64,000 nt of DNA from Marinobacter sp. F3R08. Its GTDB lineage: Bacteria; Pseudomonadota; Gammaproteobacteria; Pseudomonadales; Oleiphilaceae. Positions 18,129 through 26,769 of the stretch are shown in pieces. The stretch spans positions 434,001 to 498,000 of the forward strand of contig NZ_JAHKPI010000020.1 of NCBI RefSeq assembly GCF_018860425.1, read 5' to 3'. Under the pieces are notes generated by a model that was not told the origin of the DNA, searched no databases, and saw nothing but the letters and a program-made list of their open reading frames with translations. Every line of letters starts with the position of its first letter. Within the stretch, counting starts at the first letter, position 1. The position numbers and the translations under genes are program-made.

Positions 18129-19319
18129 ATGACGTACCCCATCTCCAATTTCAAGACCAAAGGGCTTACCTTATCTCTCGGTCTGTCCCTGATTCTTGCC
18201 GGCTGCGGGGGAGATTCGTCTTCCTCTGACGACCTTACCATCACCACTCGCGTCGGCATTATCGCGACAGCGTCGGATGATTACGCCTCTGGCGAGGTAG
18301 AGCTTGCCGCCATTGATGACTCCGGCATGACCGCCTCTGGCGGTTACTTTAGTGGCATATCCGACATTTCGGTGCAGGGATACGGCCAGAACTACTTCCT
18401 GCTCAGAAAGTTCGGGGCGGATCAGGTGCTGAAGATCGACATCGAGAACCCGGCCACCGAGATTTGGCAGACAAGCGCCCTGGCTCAGGGTGAAACCGAC
18501 AGTGCCAACCCGTATCAGCTGGTCTTCGTCAACGAAACCAAGGCCTACCTTCTTCGGTATAACAAAGACACTGTCTGGATTGTAGATCCTTCGGCAACTC
18601 AGGCTTCCGAGTTCTTTACCGGTGAAACCCTGGATTTGTCCGATTATCTTCCTGCTGACACCACCGGGGCTCCGGGCATCTCATCGGGCGTCGTCGTGGA
18701 TGGCAAGCTGTTCATTACCCTGCAACGCCTCGACGGCAGCTACCAGCCTTCAAATCGCTCGTACGTCGCCGTATTCGATACCGCCACAGACACAGAAATC
18801 GAAACCAACGCCGATGCGACGGACGCTCTGAAGGGTATTCCGTTGATCGGGACCAATCCATCAGGAATTCAGTATCTTGAGGGGACGGGTGTCATCGTAA
18901 ACAACATTGGCTCCTACTCGACAGCAGCTGGAAGCAGCCTCGATCTGGTGGATCCGGTGAACTACTCCATCACGCCAATGATTGCAGATGAGGATATCAA
19001 CACCCAGATCAGTGATGCGGTGATCGTAAGCGCCACAAAAGGGTATATTCTCGAGTACGCCGGTTATCAATCCATCTCCCTGCAAAGCTTTGATCCATCT
19101 CAGGGTGCATCCAGCCTGACAACAGTCGGAAGCTATTCCGGCGCGGACTTCCGCGATATTGAGCTCAGCCCTGAAGGAAGACTCTGGCTGGCCGATGCCC
19201 GTGTGAACAATCCGGGTATTCGCGTTATCAACATATCCGACAACACCGAGGCTGATTTCATCGAAACGTCCTTGCTGCCGCAAGACATTAGCTTCGCAGA
19301 GATCAACGACACTTTCTGA
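18129..19319 (+). CDS. Lipoprotein, probable beta-propeller, in B12 regulon
   Basis: A 396-residue predicted lipoprotein with lipobox LILAGC (Cys at about 26) and a Ser/Asp linker (GGDSSSSDD). The rest has repeated beta-sheet units of about 45-55 residues (for example NYFLLRKFGADQVLKIDIENP, VNETKAYLLRYNKDTVWIVDP, TKGYILEYAGYQSISLQSFDP, SPEGRLWLADARVNNPGIRV) resembling YVTN/YncE-type beta-propellers. It follows btuB by 24 bp under the same B12 riboswitch and is closed by a strong hairpin. In Bacteroides, BtuG is a propeller lipoprotein that captures B12 above BtuB. The same role here is inference from architecture and position; I have not recognised direct homology. Confidence 0.8.
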   Translation: MTYPISNFKTKGLTLSLGLSLILAGCGGDSSSSDDLTITTRVGIIATASDDYASGEVELAAIDDSGMTASGGYFSGISDISVQGYGQNYFLLRKFGADQVLKIDIENPATEIWQTSALAQGETDSANPYQLVFVNETKAYLLRYNKDTVWIVDPSATQASEFFTGETLDLSDYLPADTTGAPGISSGVVVDGKLFITLQRLDGSYQPSNRSYVAVFDTATDTEIETNADATDALKGIPLIGTNPSGIQYLEGTGVIVNNIGSYSTAAGSSLDLVDPVNYSITPMIADEDINTQISDAVIVSATKGYILEYAGYQSISLQSFDPSQGASSLTTVGSYSGADFRDIELSPEGRLWLADARVNNPGIRVINISDNTEADFIETSLLPQDISFAEINDTF

Positions 19320-19329
19320 TCAGGCCAAC

Positions 19330-19368
19330 CAGGCCGACACAGGCTCCCGGAGCCTGTGTCGGCCTGAT
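19330..19368 (+). terminator. Strong hairpin ending the btuB operon
   Basis: A perfect 17-bp stem (19330-19346 with 19350-19366, 3-nt CCG loop) lies 10 bp after the lipoprotein stop. A short ATTT tract follows, weaker than usual, but the stem is very stable. Confidence 0.8.
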
Positions 19369-19488
19369 TTCAGGCAACGCCCTTCCCTGTTTCGATACCG
19401 CCTCAGTCGCTGGCCGAATGGTTAGTCCGCAACACCCCTGCTATATTCACCAGTCAACAATACCAACCACCAATTATCCGGGAGACTT

Positions 19489-21363
19489 ATGCAGGCCGAG
19501 CTCATCGACATCCGCAATCACATGGCACAATACCAGCCGTTTGACGAGATGGCCGATGACCTTCTCGACACTGTGGTTGCAAGCATTGAGGTGGTCTATT
19601 TCAAAGCCGGCACCCAGATCCTGGAGTTTGGTGCAGCAAGCAGCTTTCTCTTTTATGTCCGTAGTGGCGCTGTGGAGATCTACCGGCGTTCCGGCGAGCT
19701 GTACAACCGGATTGGCGAAGGTGAGGTCTTTGGTCAGTTCGGCCTGCTGATGAACAGAAAAGTCCGCTTTCCGGCAAAGGCGCTGGAGGACACCCTGGTG
19801 TATAAAATACCAGGCGAGACCTTCCAGCATCTGTGGGAAAACGATGACAACTTCGCCGACTTTGTTGAGATTGAAGACCGCAGTCGTCTGCGCTCTGCGC
19901 TTTCCCGGCGGGAAAAATCCAACGAACTGATGACCTCCAAGGTAACCCGGCTGATATCCCGTGAGCCCATTTCTGCCCCCTGCACCGTCCGGCTGCAGGA
20001 AGCCGCCCGGATCATGACTGAAAACGGCGTTTCTGCCTTGTTACTCACGGATGAGGAAGGCCAGAAGCCGCTACTCAAGGGCATTATTACCGACCGTGAT
20101 CTGCGAACCCGTGCCCTCAGCGAAGCCCTGGCCTCGGAAACCCCCATCAGTGAGATCATGTCTGAAGATCTGATCACCATTCGTTCGAATCTGTTCATTT
20201 TCGAAGCCATGCTCACCATGCTGCACAACAATGTGCACCACCTGCCGGTGATGGATGGGGATGAAGTCCGGGGTGTGATCGCCCTGTCGGATATTGTGAA
20301 ATACGAAAGCCAGAGCAGTCTGTATCTGGTCAGTAATATCTATCACCAACAGGACAAGAAAGGCCTGAAACGAATCAGCCGGGATGTCCGCGACAGCTTC
20401 GTTCGTATGGTGAACGAAGACGCCAATTCCCACATGATCGGCAGTGCCATGGCCGGTATTGGCCGCAGCTTTACCCAGCGACTGCTGGAACTGGGTGAAG
20501 AGAAATTGGGGCCAGCTCCTGTCCCCTACTGTTTTATGGCCCTTGGTTCCATGGCACGAGACGAACAGCTGGTCGTCACCGACCAGGATAACGCCATGAT
20601 TCTGGATGACAGCTTTGTGCCCGAGAAGCACGATGAGTACTTCCTCGCGCTCGCAAAGTTTGTCAGCGATGGGCTCGCCGAATGTGGCTACACATACTGT
20701 ACCGGCGACATCATGGCCACCAACCAGAAGTGGCGGCAACCACTGCGGGTCTGGAAAGACTATTTTACCGACTGGATCGAGAACCCGAAGGCTGAGGCAC
20801 TGTTAAACAGCAATATTTTCTTCGATCTGGACGGCATCCACGGAGAAACCGAGTTCGCAGAGCAGCTGAAGGCCCTGGTGGCCGACAAAGCCAGTACCAG
20901 CCAGCGCTTCCTTGCGATGATGGCCCGCAATGCCCTGAACCGTACGCCTCCCATCGGCTTCTTTCGGACCTTTGTGCTTGAGGAAGACGGTAAACATCAG
21001 AAAACGTTCAACCTTAAACGCCGGGGAACGGCGCCGCTGTCGGATCTTATCCGGATCCACGCCCTGGCGTGTGGTTCCCGTGCGCAGAATTCCTTCGAGC
21101 GCCTCAAAGCCATTGGCAACACCAAGCTTCTTCTGGACGATGACCTGGGCAATCTGCGTGATGCGCTGGAGTTTATTTCCATTGTCCGGATCCGGCATCA
21201 GGCCCTGGCAATCGAAGCCAATCGGGAACCAGACAACAATGTTCGGCCGGAGGATCTGTCGCCGTTCGAACGAAGCCATCTGAAGGATGCGTTTCAGGTC
21301 GTCAACAATGCCCAGAAATTCCTGAGATTCCGGTACAACACTCAGGTGGCCCGCAATGTCTGA
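19489..21363 (+). CDS. cNMP-binding / CBS / DUF294 nucleotidyltransferase-like signalling protein
   Basis: A 624-residue cytoplasmic multidomain protein. It has a cyclic-nucleotide-binding fold (about 15-130, with SSFLFYVRSGAVEIYR and GEVFGQFGLL), a pair of CBS domains (about 160-280, with AARIMTENGVSALLLTD and ITDRDLRTRAL), and a GlnD-like putative nucleotidyltransferase (about 310-450, with GSMARDEQLVVTDQDNAMI carrying the G-S and D-x-D pattern). A C-terminal DUF294 helical domain completes it. Such proteins are thought to sense nucleotides and modify partners, but the substrate is unknown. The reading frame overlaps the next gene by 8 bp. Co-occurrence with a DnaQ-like exonuclease is frequent in marine gammaproteobacteria from general knowledge. 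Confidence 0.92.
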   Translation: MQAELIDIRNHMAQYQPFDEMADDLLDTVVASIEVVYFKAGTQILEFGAASSFLFYVRSGAVEIYRRSGELYNRIGEGEVFGQFGLLMNRKVRFPAKALEDTLVYKIPGETFQHLWENDDNFADFVEIEDRSRLRSALSRREKSNELMTSKVTRLISREPISAPCTVRLQEAARIMTENGVSALLLTDEEGQKPLLKGIITDRDLRTRALSEALASETPISEIMSEDLITIRSNLFIFEAMLTMLHNNVHHLPVMDGDEVRGVIALSDIVKYESQSSLYLVSNIYHQQDKKGLKRISRDVRDSFVRMVNEDANSHMIGSAMAGIGRSFTQRLLELGEEKLGPAPVPYCFMALGSMARDEQLVVTDQDNAMILDDSFVPEKHDEYFLALAKFVSDGLAECGYTYCTGDIMATNQKWRQPLRVWKDYFTDWIENPKAEALLNSNIFFDLDGIHGETEFAEQLKALVADKASTSQRFLAMMARNALNRTPPIGFFRTFVLEEDGKHQKTFNLKRRGTAPLSDLIRIHALACGSRAQNSFERLKAIGNTKLLLDDDLGNLRDALEFISIVRIRHQALAIEANREPDNNVRPEDLSPFERSHLKDAFQVVNNAQKFLRFRYNTQVARNV

Positions 21364-22084
21364 TGCCTCTTCTGACGATTCGCACGTTCACAGCTTGCCC
21401 TGGCCTGAGCAATACCAGGCACTGGCCAGAGAAAGTAAATCACCGATCCTGAAAGCGTTTTACGAGAGCGGATGTCCGTCACCCGACACCCCGGTTTCTG
21501 ACGTCAGGCTGTTAGCCATTGATTTCGAGACCACCGGTCTTGATGCCAACCAGCACTCCATAGTGAGTATCGGGCTGGTACCCTTCACGCTGGACGGCAT
21601 CCTGCTTACAGAAGCACGGCACTGGGTGGTTCGCCCGAAGCTGCCGTTGCACCAGACGTCTGTGACGATTCACGGCATTACCCACAGCGATATCGACAAG
21701 GCACCAGACCTTGAGAAGATTCTGGAAGAGCTGTTCAGCTATCTGAATGGTCATATCCCGGTAGTTCATTACCGCAATATTGAACGATCTTTCCTGGATG
21801 TCGCCCTGCGTTGGCGACTTGGCGAGGGAATCCGGTTCCCGGTGCTCGATACCATGGCTATCGAAGCCTTCCTGCACCCGGATCGCCAACCTTCTCGCTG
21901 GCAGCGCTTGATGGGAAAGAAGCCGGTATCCATCCGGCTGGCTGACAGCAGGCTGCGTTATGGACTGCCTCACTACGCAGCCCATAACGCGTTGATTGAT
22001 GCCATTGCCACAGCCGAGTTGCTACAGGCCCAGATACTTCACCATTTCAGTCGGGATACCCGGATAGCGGATCTGTGGCTGTAG
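21356..22084 (+). CDS. DnaQ-like 3'-5' exonuclease
   Basis: A 242-residue DEDDh exonuclease-fold protein. Exo I motif is AIDFETTGLD (about 59-68), Exo II lies near VVHYRNIERSFLD (about 135-147), and Exo III is in HYAAHNALIDAIATAELL (about 200-217) with His and Asp of the DEDDh site. It resembles the DNA polymerase III epsilon family but is longer at the N-terminus. It probably degrades DNA or a nucleotide-linked substrate. The start codon lies inside the end of the CBS/nucleotidyltransferase gene (8-bp overlap), so the two are translationally coupled and probably act together. It converges on the msrAB gene with 13 bp between stops. Confidence 0.92.
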   Translation: MSDASSDDSHVHSLPWPEQYQALARESKSPILKAFYESGCPSPDTPVSDVRLLAIDFETTGLDANQHSIVSIGLVPFTLDGILLTEARHWVVRPKLPLHQTSVTIHGITHSDIDKAPDLEKILEELFSYLNGHIPVVHYRNIERSFLDVALRWRLGEGIRFPVLDTMAIEAFLHPDRQPSRWQRLMGKKPVSIRLADSRLRYGLPHYAAHNALIDAIATAELLQAQILHHFSRDTRIADLWL

Positions 22085-22097
22085 CATGGCGGCCGGA

Positions 22098-23309
22098 TTA
22101 CGGCGTCACCTCGGAAATCCAGTTGCCATAACCGGCCTCTTCCATCTCCTCCAGCGGGATAAACTTCAGTGCCGCTGAGTTCATACAATAACGCAGTCCG
22201 GTAGGTGCGGGGCCGTCGTTAAAGACATGGCCAAGATGCGAGTCAGCGTGGATGCTTCGGATCTCTGTCCGGGTCATGAAGAACGAGTTATCCTCATGTT
22301 CAACCACGGCATCCGGTGTAAGGGGCCGGGTAAAGCTGGGCCAGCCAGTTCCGGACTTGTACTTGTCCCGTGATGAGAACAACGGCTCGCCCGAAACAAT
22401 GTCCACATAGAGCCCGGGCTGCTTGTTATCCCAGTAGCGATTATTGAACGCCGGTTCGGTGCCGTCTTCCTGAGTGACCTCGTACTGCATGTCGCTCAGT
22501 CGCTGCTTCAGGACATCATGACCCGGCTTTTCAAAGCTCTCGGGATCAAAGCCATTCCCCATCGACCCTGATTCCGCCTTGGCACCCTGGTCGCCGGACA
22601 TCATGTCGTCACCGGCAGCCGCGCTGGCGTCCTGCTGGAAGCGGGAGAAATCCAGTTCGTAATCTTCACCATACACCTTCTCAACAAACTGGTAGCGGCC
22701 AGAATTGTAGGTGTAGAGTTTATAGCGCACCGGGTTTGTCTTGTGATAGTTCTGATGGTATTCCTCAGCCGGGTAGAAGCTCCCCAGCGGTTCAATCGGA
22801 ATCAGAACCGGCTTGTCATAAACACCAGAGGCCTCAAGCGCCTGCTTGGCGGCTTCTGCAATGCGTTTCTGCTCGGAGTTATGATAGAAGATCGTTGGGC
22901 GGTACTGTGGTCCCCGATCAACAAACTGACCGTTCAGATCAGTCGGATTCATCATCCGCCATAGCCCGGCAACCAGCCCTTCATAGGTCATTTTTTCAGG
23001 ATCGTAGTAAACCTGAACAGCCTCGGTATGACCGGTTTTCCCCGATGAGACCTGTTTATAGCTGGGGTTCTTCTTTTCACCACCGGCGTAGCCGGAGACG
23101 GCCTCCACGACACCGGGAATTTTTTCGTAACCGGCCTCGACACACCAGAAACAGCCACCGGCAAAGGTAGCCACCGCCAGATCCGGGTTATCCGGTGCAA
23201 ATCGACTCTTCTCATATTCCGGCTTTTCTGCCGCCGCATGAGCCGTATAAAGACCGGCTGCGGAGACCAGTGCCAATGCAGAAAACAGACCCAGGACATT
23301 ACGTTTCAT
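22098..23309 (-). CDS. msrAB: Exported MsrA-MsrB fusion, methionine sulfoxide reductase
   Basis: A 403-residue fusion. It has a signal peptide ([25 protein letters not shown]), an MsrA domain (about 45-205, catalytic [11 protein letters not shown]) and an MsrB domain (about 255-395, with [22 protein letters not shown] and catalytic Cys in LRYCMNS). Together they reduce both S- and R-methionine sulfoxide in proteins. Export puts it in the periplasm, like Neisseria PilB but without the N-terminal thioredoxin domain, so it needs an external reductant. I see no paired CxxC zinc motifs in the MsrB part. It is 87 bp downstream of a two-component kinase and on the same strand as the whole Met-rich/TCS cluster, suggesting one stress module. 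Confidence 0.95.
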   Translation of the reverse strand: MKRNVLGLFSALALVSAAGLYTAHAAAEKPEYEKSRFAPDNPDLAVATFAGGCFWCVEAGYEKIPGVVEAVSGYAGGEKKNPSYKQVSSGKTGHTEAVQVYYDPEKMTYEGLVAGLWRMMNPTDLNGQFVDRGPQYRPTIFYHNSEQKRIAEAAKQALEASGVYDKPVLIPIEPLGSFYPAEEYHQNYHKTNPVRYKLYTYNSGRYQFVEKVYGEDYELDFSRFQQDASAAAGDDMMSGDQGAKAESGSMGNGFDPESFEKPGHDVLKQRLSDMQYEVTQEDGTEPAFNNRYWDNKQPGLYVDIVSGEPLFSSRDKYKSGTGWPSFTRPLTPDAVVEHEDNSFFMTRTEIRSIHADSHLGHVFNDGPAPTGLRYCMNSAALKFIPLEEMEEAGYGNWISEVTP

Positions 23310-23396
23310 CAGACTTCTCCTTTACGTGATTCCATACCGACAGCCTATCGTCGTGGATTCACGAAAACGTTCATTAGATATTACGAATTCATAACG

Positions 23397-24890
23397 CTAT
23401 GGATTTTTTCCGGCCGACACGGAGCTGGCGCCGGCCAGTGGAAGCCAGACATTGAATACAGCGCCATTGTCATTGCGCACACAGAGTCGTCCCTGCTGCA
23501 GTGAAACCATTCTCTGGGCAATGGCCAAACCAAGCCCGACGTGCCCGGAGCGGGAAGCGTCTGCGGCCTGGTAGAAAGGTTCGAAAACATGCTCAAGGTC
23601 TTTCTCGGCAATGCCGGGACCCGCATCTGCCACTGTAATTTCGGCCCCTCCATCCCTTTCGGTAACACTCAGTGTGACCTCCGAAGCCGTCGGGGAATGG
23701 CTGATGGCGTTACTGATCAGATTGTCCAGCACCCGCTCGGTCATGGCGATGTCTGCCAGCACCCTGAGCGGCGCCACGGAGACAATCGACAGAGCCACGC
23801 CGGCACGCTCGGCTTCCGGCTGATGCTTCTGCACCACATCGTGCAGAAGTTCGGCCATTACAAAAGGTTCCGCTTTCGGCTGCTTTTCACGGGCGTCCAG
23901 TGCCGCCAGTTCAAACAGCTCCTCCACCAGCCGACCAAGCCGATGACTTTCAGCAAGGGCCACATCCAGAAAACGGGCACGCTCATCGGCACCGAGCGTT
24001 TCCTGCTTCATTCGTAACGCTTCAATGTAACCCTGAACGGATGCCAGGGGTGTTCGTAAATCGTGGGAGACCTGGGCAACCAGCTGGCGGCGCTGCGTAT
24101 CCTTCTGCTTCAGAAGGTCGAGCTGGGCAACGATCCTCTGTGCCATCTGATCAAACCGGGCAGCCAGGTAATCAATATCATCGCCCTTCCCGGCAACTAC
24201 TGCGGTCGTCTCCGGGGACATTTCGCGCTCGAATGACTCCACCTGCCCGGTCAGACGTGAAAGTCGGCGTGTCAGCAACCGGAAGAACACAAGCCCCGCC
24301 AGCAGACCAACAAACAAACTGACCGCCAGCGCGCCTGCCCCCATCTGCAAAAGCCGGTTGCTGTGCACCATGTTCTCCGCCAGGTCGTATTCTTCGCCCC
24401 GGAGAACAACGTAGAGATATCCCGATGGTTCGTCCGCTGACGGTACCGGTGTCACCGAAAAGACTTTGCGCCGGTCATGGCTTCTGGGGTCATCGCCGGG
24501 TAACGGGTAGAGCTCGGGGCTTTCAAGCAACGTTTTAATGGGCTCCAGAGACACCCGGTTACGCTTGATCCTGTTCGGGTCAGCCGAATAGGAGAGGATA
24601 TCGCCGTCCGTATCCAGAAGGTAAATTTCTATGCTGGGATTGATCGTCATATACAGCTTGAAAAGCTGTTTCAGGGCATCGCGGTTGAGCTTTCCATCGG
24701 TTACCAGGTTGCGATCAGACACCAGATTAAGGGCAAGATCCCGGTTCAGCTGCTGATTTACTGCCGCTGAATACTCCCTCACCGAGGCCAGGCTTAAAAA
24801 GGTGAACAATCCGCCCACCACCAACAGCAGCAAAAACAGACCAATCGCCAGGCGGGCATACAGCGTTCGGAACACAGACAGAGTCATCAT
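23397..24890 (-). CDS. Sensor histidine kinase of Met-rich/Msr cluster
   Basis: A 497-residue membrane kinase. It has a transmembrane segment at about 12-33, a periplasmic sensor domain of about 130 residues (NPSIEIYLLDTDGDILSYSAD suggests a PAS/dCACHE-like fold), and a second segment at about 170-190. A HAMP domain, an H-box (AQVSHDLRTPLASVQGY) and an ATPase domain with NLISNAISHSP, ADAGPGIAEKD and VGLGLAIAQRM follow. The start overlaps the response regulator stop by one base (TAATG), so the pair is coupled. Lying between the Met-rich protein and msrAB, it is the likely sensor of periplasmic oxidant or envelope damage; the signal is inference. Confidence 0.93.
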   Translation of the reverse strand: MMTLSVFRTLYARLAIGLFLLLLVVGGLFTFLSLASVREYSAAVNQQLNRDLALNLVSDRNLVTDGKLNRDALKQLFKLYMTINPSIEIYLLDTDGDILSYSADPNRIKRNRVSLEPIKTLLESPELYPLPGDDPRSHDRRKVFSVTPVPSADEPSGYLYVVLRGEEYDLAENMVHSNRLLQMGAGALAVSLFVGLLAGLVFFRLLTRRLSRLTGQVESFEREMSPETTAVVAGKGDDIDYLAARFDQMAQRIVAQLDLLKQKDTQRRQLVAQVSHDLRTPLASVQGYIEALRMKQETLGADERARFLDVALAESHRLGRLVEELFELAALDAREKQPKAEPFVMAELLHDVVQKHQPEAERAGVALSIVSVAPLRVLADIAMTERVLDNLISNAISHSPTASEVTLSVTERDGGAEITVADAGPGIAEKDLEHVFEPFYQAADASRSGHVGLGLAIAQRMVSLQQGRLCVRNDNGAVFNVWLPLAGASSVSAGKNP

Positions 24891-25591
24891 TAGTCCATGA
24901 ACCGATAGCCGACACCCCAGACCGTCTGGACATACCCGGGGTCGGAGGGATCAGTCTCAATCTTGTTGCGCAAGCGATTTATGTGGGTGTTCACCGTATG
25001 CTCATACCCTTCATGGTTATAGCCCCAGACAGCGTCAAGCAATTGCGCCCGGCTGAAAACCCGTCCCCGATGAGAGACGAAATGCCAGAGCAGATCAAAC
25101 TCACGGGCGGTGAGCTCCACTTCCTGATCGTCGACAAATACCCGGCGACGAACCGGATCAATGCGCAGCCCGCCCACCTGAACCTCTTCAGCGTCCTCGC
25201 TTGCAGAGGCACTTTGCGACAAAGCATCCACGCGCCGGAACAGCGCTTTAACGCGTGCCGCCAGTTCCGCCACACTGAAGGGTTTGGTCAGGTAGTCATC
25301 GGCACCCATTTCCAGACCCAGAACCCGATCAAGCTCTGTGCTCTTCGCCGTCAGCATCAGCACTGGTACATAGCCCCGGCAGGACCGTATCTCCCGACAA
25401 ACCGCCAGTCCATCCAGACCGGGCAGCATCAGATCCAGAATTACCAGATCGATGCCACCCTCACGGAACCGCTCCAGACCGGTATCCCCCCGATCCACAA
25501 GGATGGCACTCATCCCCAGGTCTGACACCTGCATGCGCACCAGCTCGCCGATGCCGGGGTTATCTTCGATAATCAATACCGTTCGCGTCAT
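24890..25591 (-). CDS. OmpR-family response regulator of Met-rich/Msr cluster
   Basis: A 233-residue regulator with receiver (LIIEDN acidic pair, phospho-Asp in LVILDLMLPGLDG, Lys in YLTKPF) and winged-helix domain (ELTAREFDLLWHF, INRLRNKIE). Partner of the overlapping kinase. The ATG at 25591 is preferred; a GTG two codons upstream (25597) is only 4 bp from the GGAG element. The gene begins 26 bp after the end of the Met-rich protein, so all are likely cotranscribed. Confidence 0.94.
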   Translation of the reverse strand: MTRTVLIIEDNPGIGELVRMQVSDLGMSAILVDRGDTGLERFREGGIDLVILDLMLPGLDGLAVCREIRSCRGYVPVLMLTAKSTELDRVLGLEMGADDYLTKPFSVAELAARVKALFRRVDALSQSASASEDAEEVQVGGLRIDPVRRRVFVDDQEVELTAREFDLLWHFVSHRGRVFSRAQLLDAVWGYNHEGYEHTVNTHINRLRNKIETDPSDPGYVQTVWGVGYRFMD

Positions 25592-25617
25592 GCGCACAGG
25601 GCTCCGTTAAGGTCTGC

Positions 25618-25950
25618 CTACATCTTATCCTTGTCTTCCATGGCGCTGTCTTTCATCGACATGCCATCCTTCTTCATGTCACTCATCCCATCACCATCCA
25701 TAGAGCCATGAGACATGTCATCTTTCTTCATATCATGAGACATTTCATCCTTCTTCATACCGTGCCCCATGTCTCCTGACATGTCATCCTTTTCCATGCC
25801 GTGATCCGACATTGCCTTATCTGTCATGTTATCTTTCATCATGACATCTTCTTTCATGCCATCATCCGAGGACTTCATCTCATCGGCAGTGACGGAAGCC
25901 GCCATCAGTCCCAGCATGGTGATCGCAAATACCTGGCTCAGCTTTTTCAT
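25618..25950 (-). CDS. Met-rich exported MXKDX-repeat protein (MrpX-like)
   Basis: A 110-residue protein. A signal peptide (MKKLSQVFAITMLGLMAASVTA) is followed by a mature part of about 88 residues with 20 Met, plus Asp and Lys, in loose pentads such as MKKDE, MKKDD and MKKDG. It looks unstructured, with no Cys. Pentapeptide MXKDX proteins are known; in Azospira suillum the related MrpX is a sacrificial periplasmic methionine scavenger of hypochlorite, re-reduced by a methionine sulfoxide reductase. Here the downstream genes are a TCS and an exported MsrAB, matching that logic with different parts. A GGAGAG ribosome binding site precedes the ATG. Metal binding through Met is an alternative role. 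Confidence 0.88.
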   Translation of the reverse strand: MKKLSQVFAITMLGLMAASVTADEMKSSDDGMKEDVMMKDNMTDKAMSDHGMEKDDMSGDMGHGMKKDEMSHDMKKDDMSHGSMDGDGMSDMKKDGMSMKDSAMEDKDKM

Positions 25951-26156
25951 AGTGATCTCTCCGTAAGTTGATTAGGGCCGGTCTCGGTTCCGACCTCTGA
26001 AACAGTTTGCACAGCGGGGCTTACGGGAGAATCACGGACACTTAAAGAGTGTATGGCGGAAACTTCACAAAACCATCACAGGCCAGCTAAACCGCGTCGA
26101 TAGCCGGCTCCGGGTTTACCCGTTAAAATGAATGCAAATTCCGGCACGAGGTTTCA

Positions 26157-26738
26157 GTGGCAGACAAAACCGTAATCAGGGCAACACCCGCTGACGCATT
26201 CAAGCGAGCACGTCGCATGTGGCTGAAGGGTGAACGCATTCATCTGGCGCCGCTGGCTGATGAACTCGGCATCGGCCGCGCTACTCTGTTTCGCTGGGTG
26301 GGTAACAAGGATCTGCTGGTCGGAGAGATCCTCTGGTCTCTCTATGAGCCTCTTTGGCGACAGGCGCTGGCGGAAACGCCGGGCGTGGGAGTGGACTATA
26401 TTGTCGGAGTCTACCGGCGCACCAACTCCTCCATCCTGCATTTCGAGCCGCTGCGACGATTCATCAACCAGGACTCGGAATACGCTTTGAAGATCCTCAC
26501 CTCGTCCCAGTCGATTCTGCACAGCCGGACTGTGGAAACCAACACCCGGATGCTCAAAGATCAGGTGTCTGCCGGGCACATAAAACCGCCGATGAACATT
26601 TTCAGCCTGTCCTACTTCATGATTCGCCTGGCAGAATCCTGCCTGTACAGCGACATTATCGGCGGTCGGGAGCCCCGGGACGCGGAGCTGGAGGATGCCT
26701 GTACGGCGGTTCGGATTCTACTCGGAGGAAAAGCCTAG
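26157..26738 (+). CDS. TetR-like regulator, QsdR type
   Basis: A 193-residue protein with an N-terminal helix-turn-helix (LAPLADELGIGRATLFRWVGNKDLLVGEIL, about 30-60) and an all-helical ligand domain. The HTH wording matches the QsdR branch of TetR-type regulators. The start is a GTG at 26157 with a GAGG site 6 bp upstream. It is divergent from the Met-rich/TCS cluster and converges on the aldehyde dehydrogenase gene. A hairpin (CTAGCC / GGCTAG, 26735-26758) covers its stop codon. Its targets may be the adjacent acyl/aldehyde genes, but nothing in the sequence proves it. Confidence 0.85.
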   Translation: MADKTVIRATPADAFKRARRMWLKGERIHLAPLADELGIGRATLFRWVGNKDLLVGEILWSLYEPLWRQALAETPGVGVDYIVGVYRRTNSSILHFEPLRRFINQDSEYALKILTSSQSILHSRTVETNTRMLKDQVSAGHIKPPMNIFSLSYFMIRLAESCLYSDIIGGREPRDAELEDACTAVRILLGGKA

Positions 26739-26758
26739 CCCGCCAACCGGCAGGCTAG
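26735..26758. terminator. Hairpin between convergent genes
   Basis: Stem CTAGCC / GGCTAG with an inner GCC / GGC pair, lying between the convergent TetR-type and aldehyde dehydrogenase genes. There is no T-tract on either side, so termination is possible but not certain. Confidence 0.35.
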
Positions 26759-26769
26759 TCCGTCACCAT

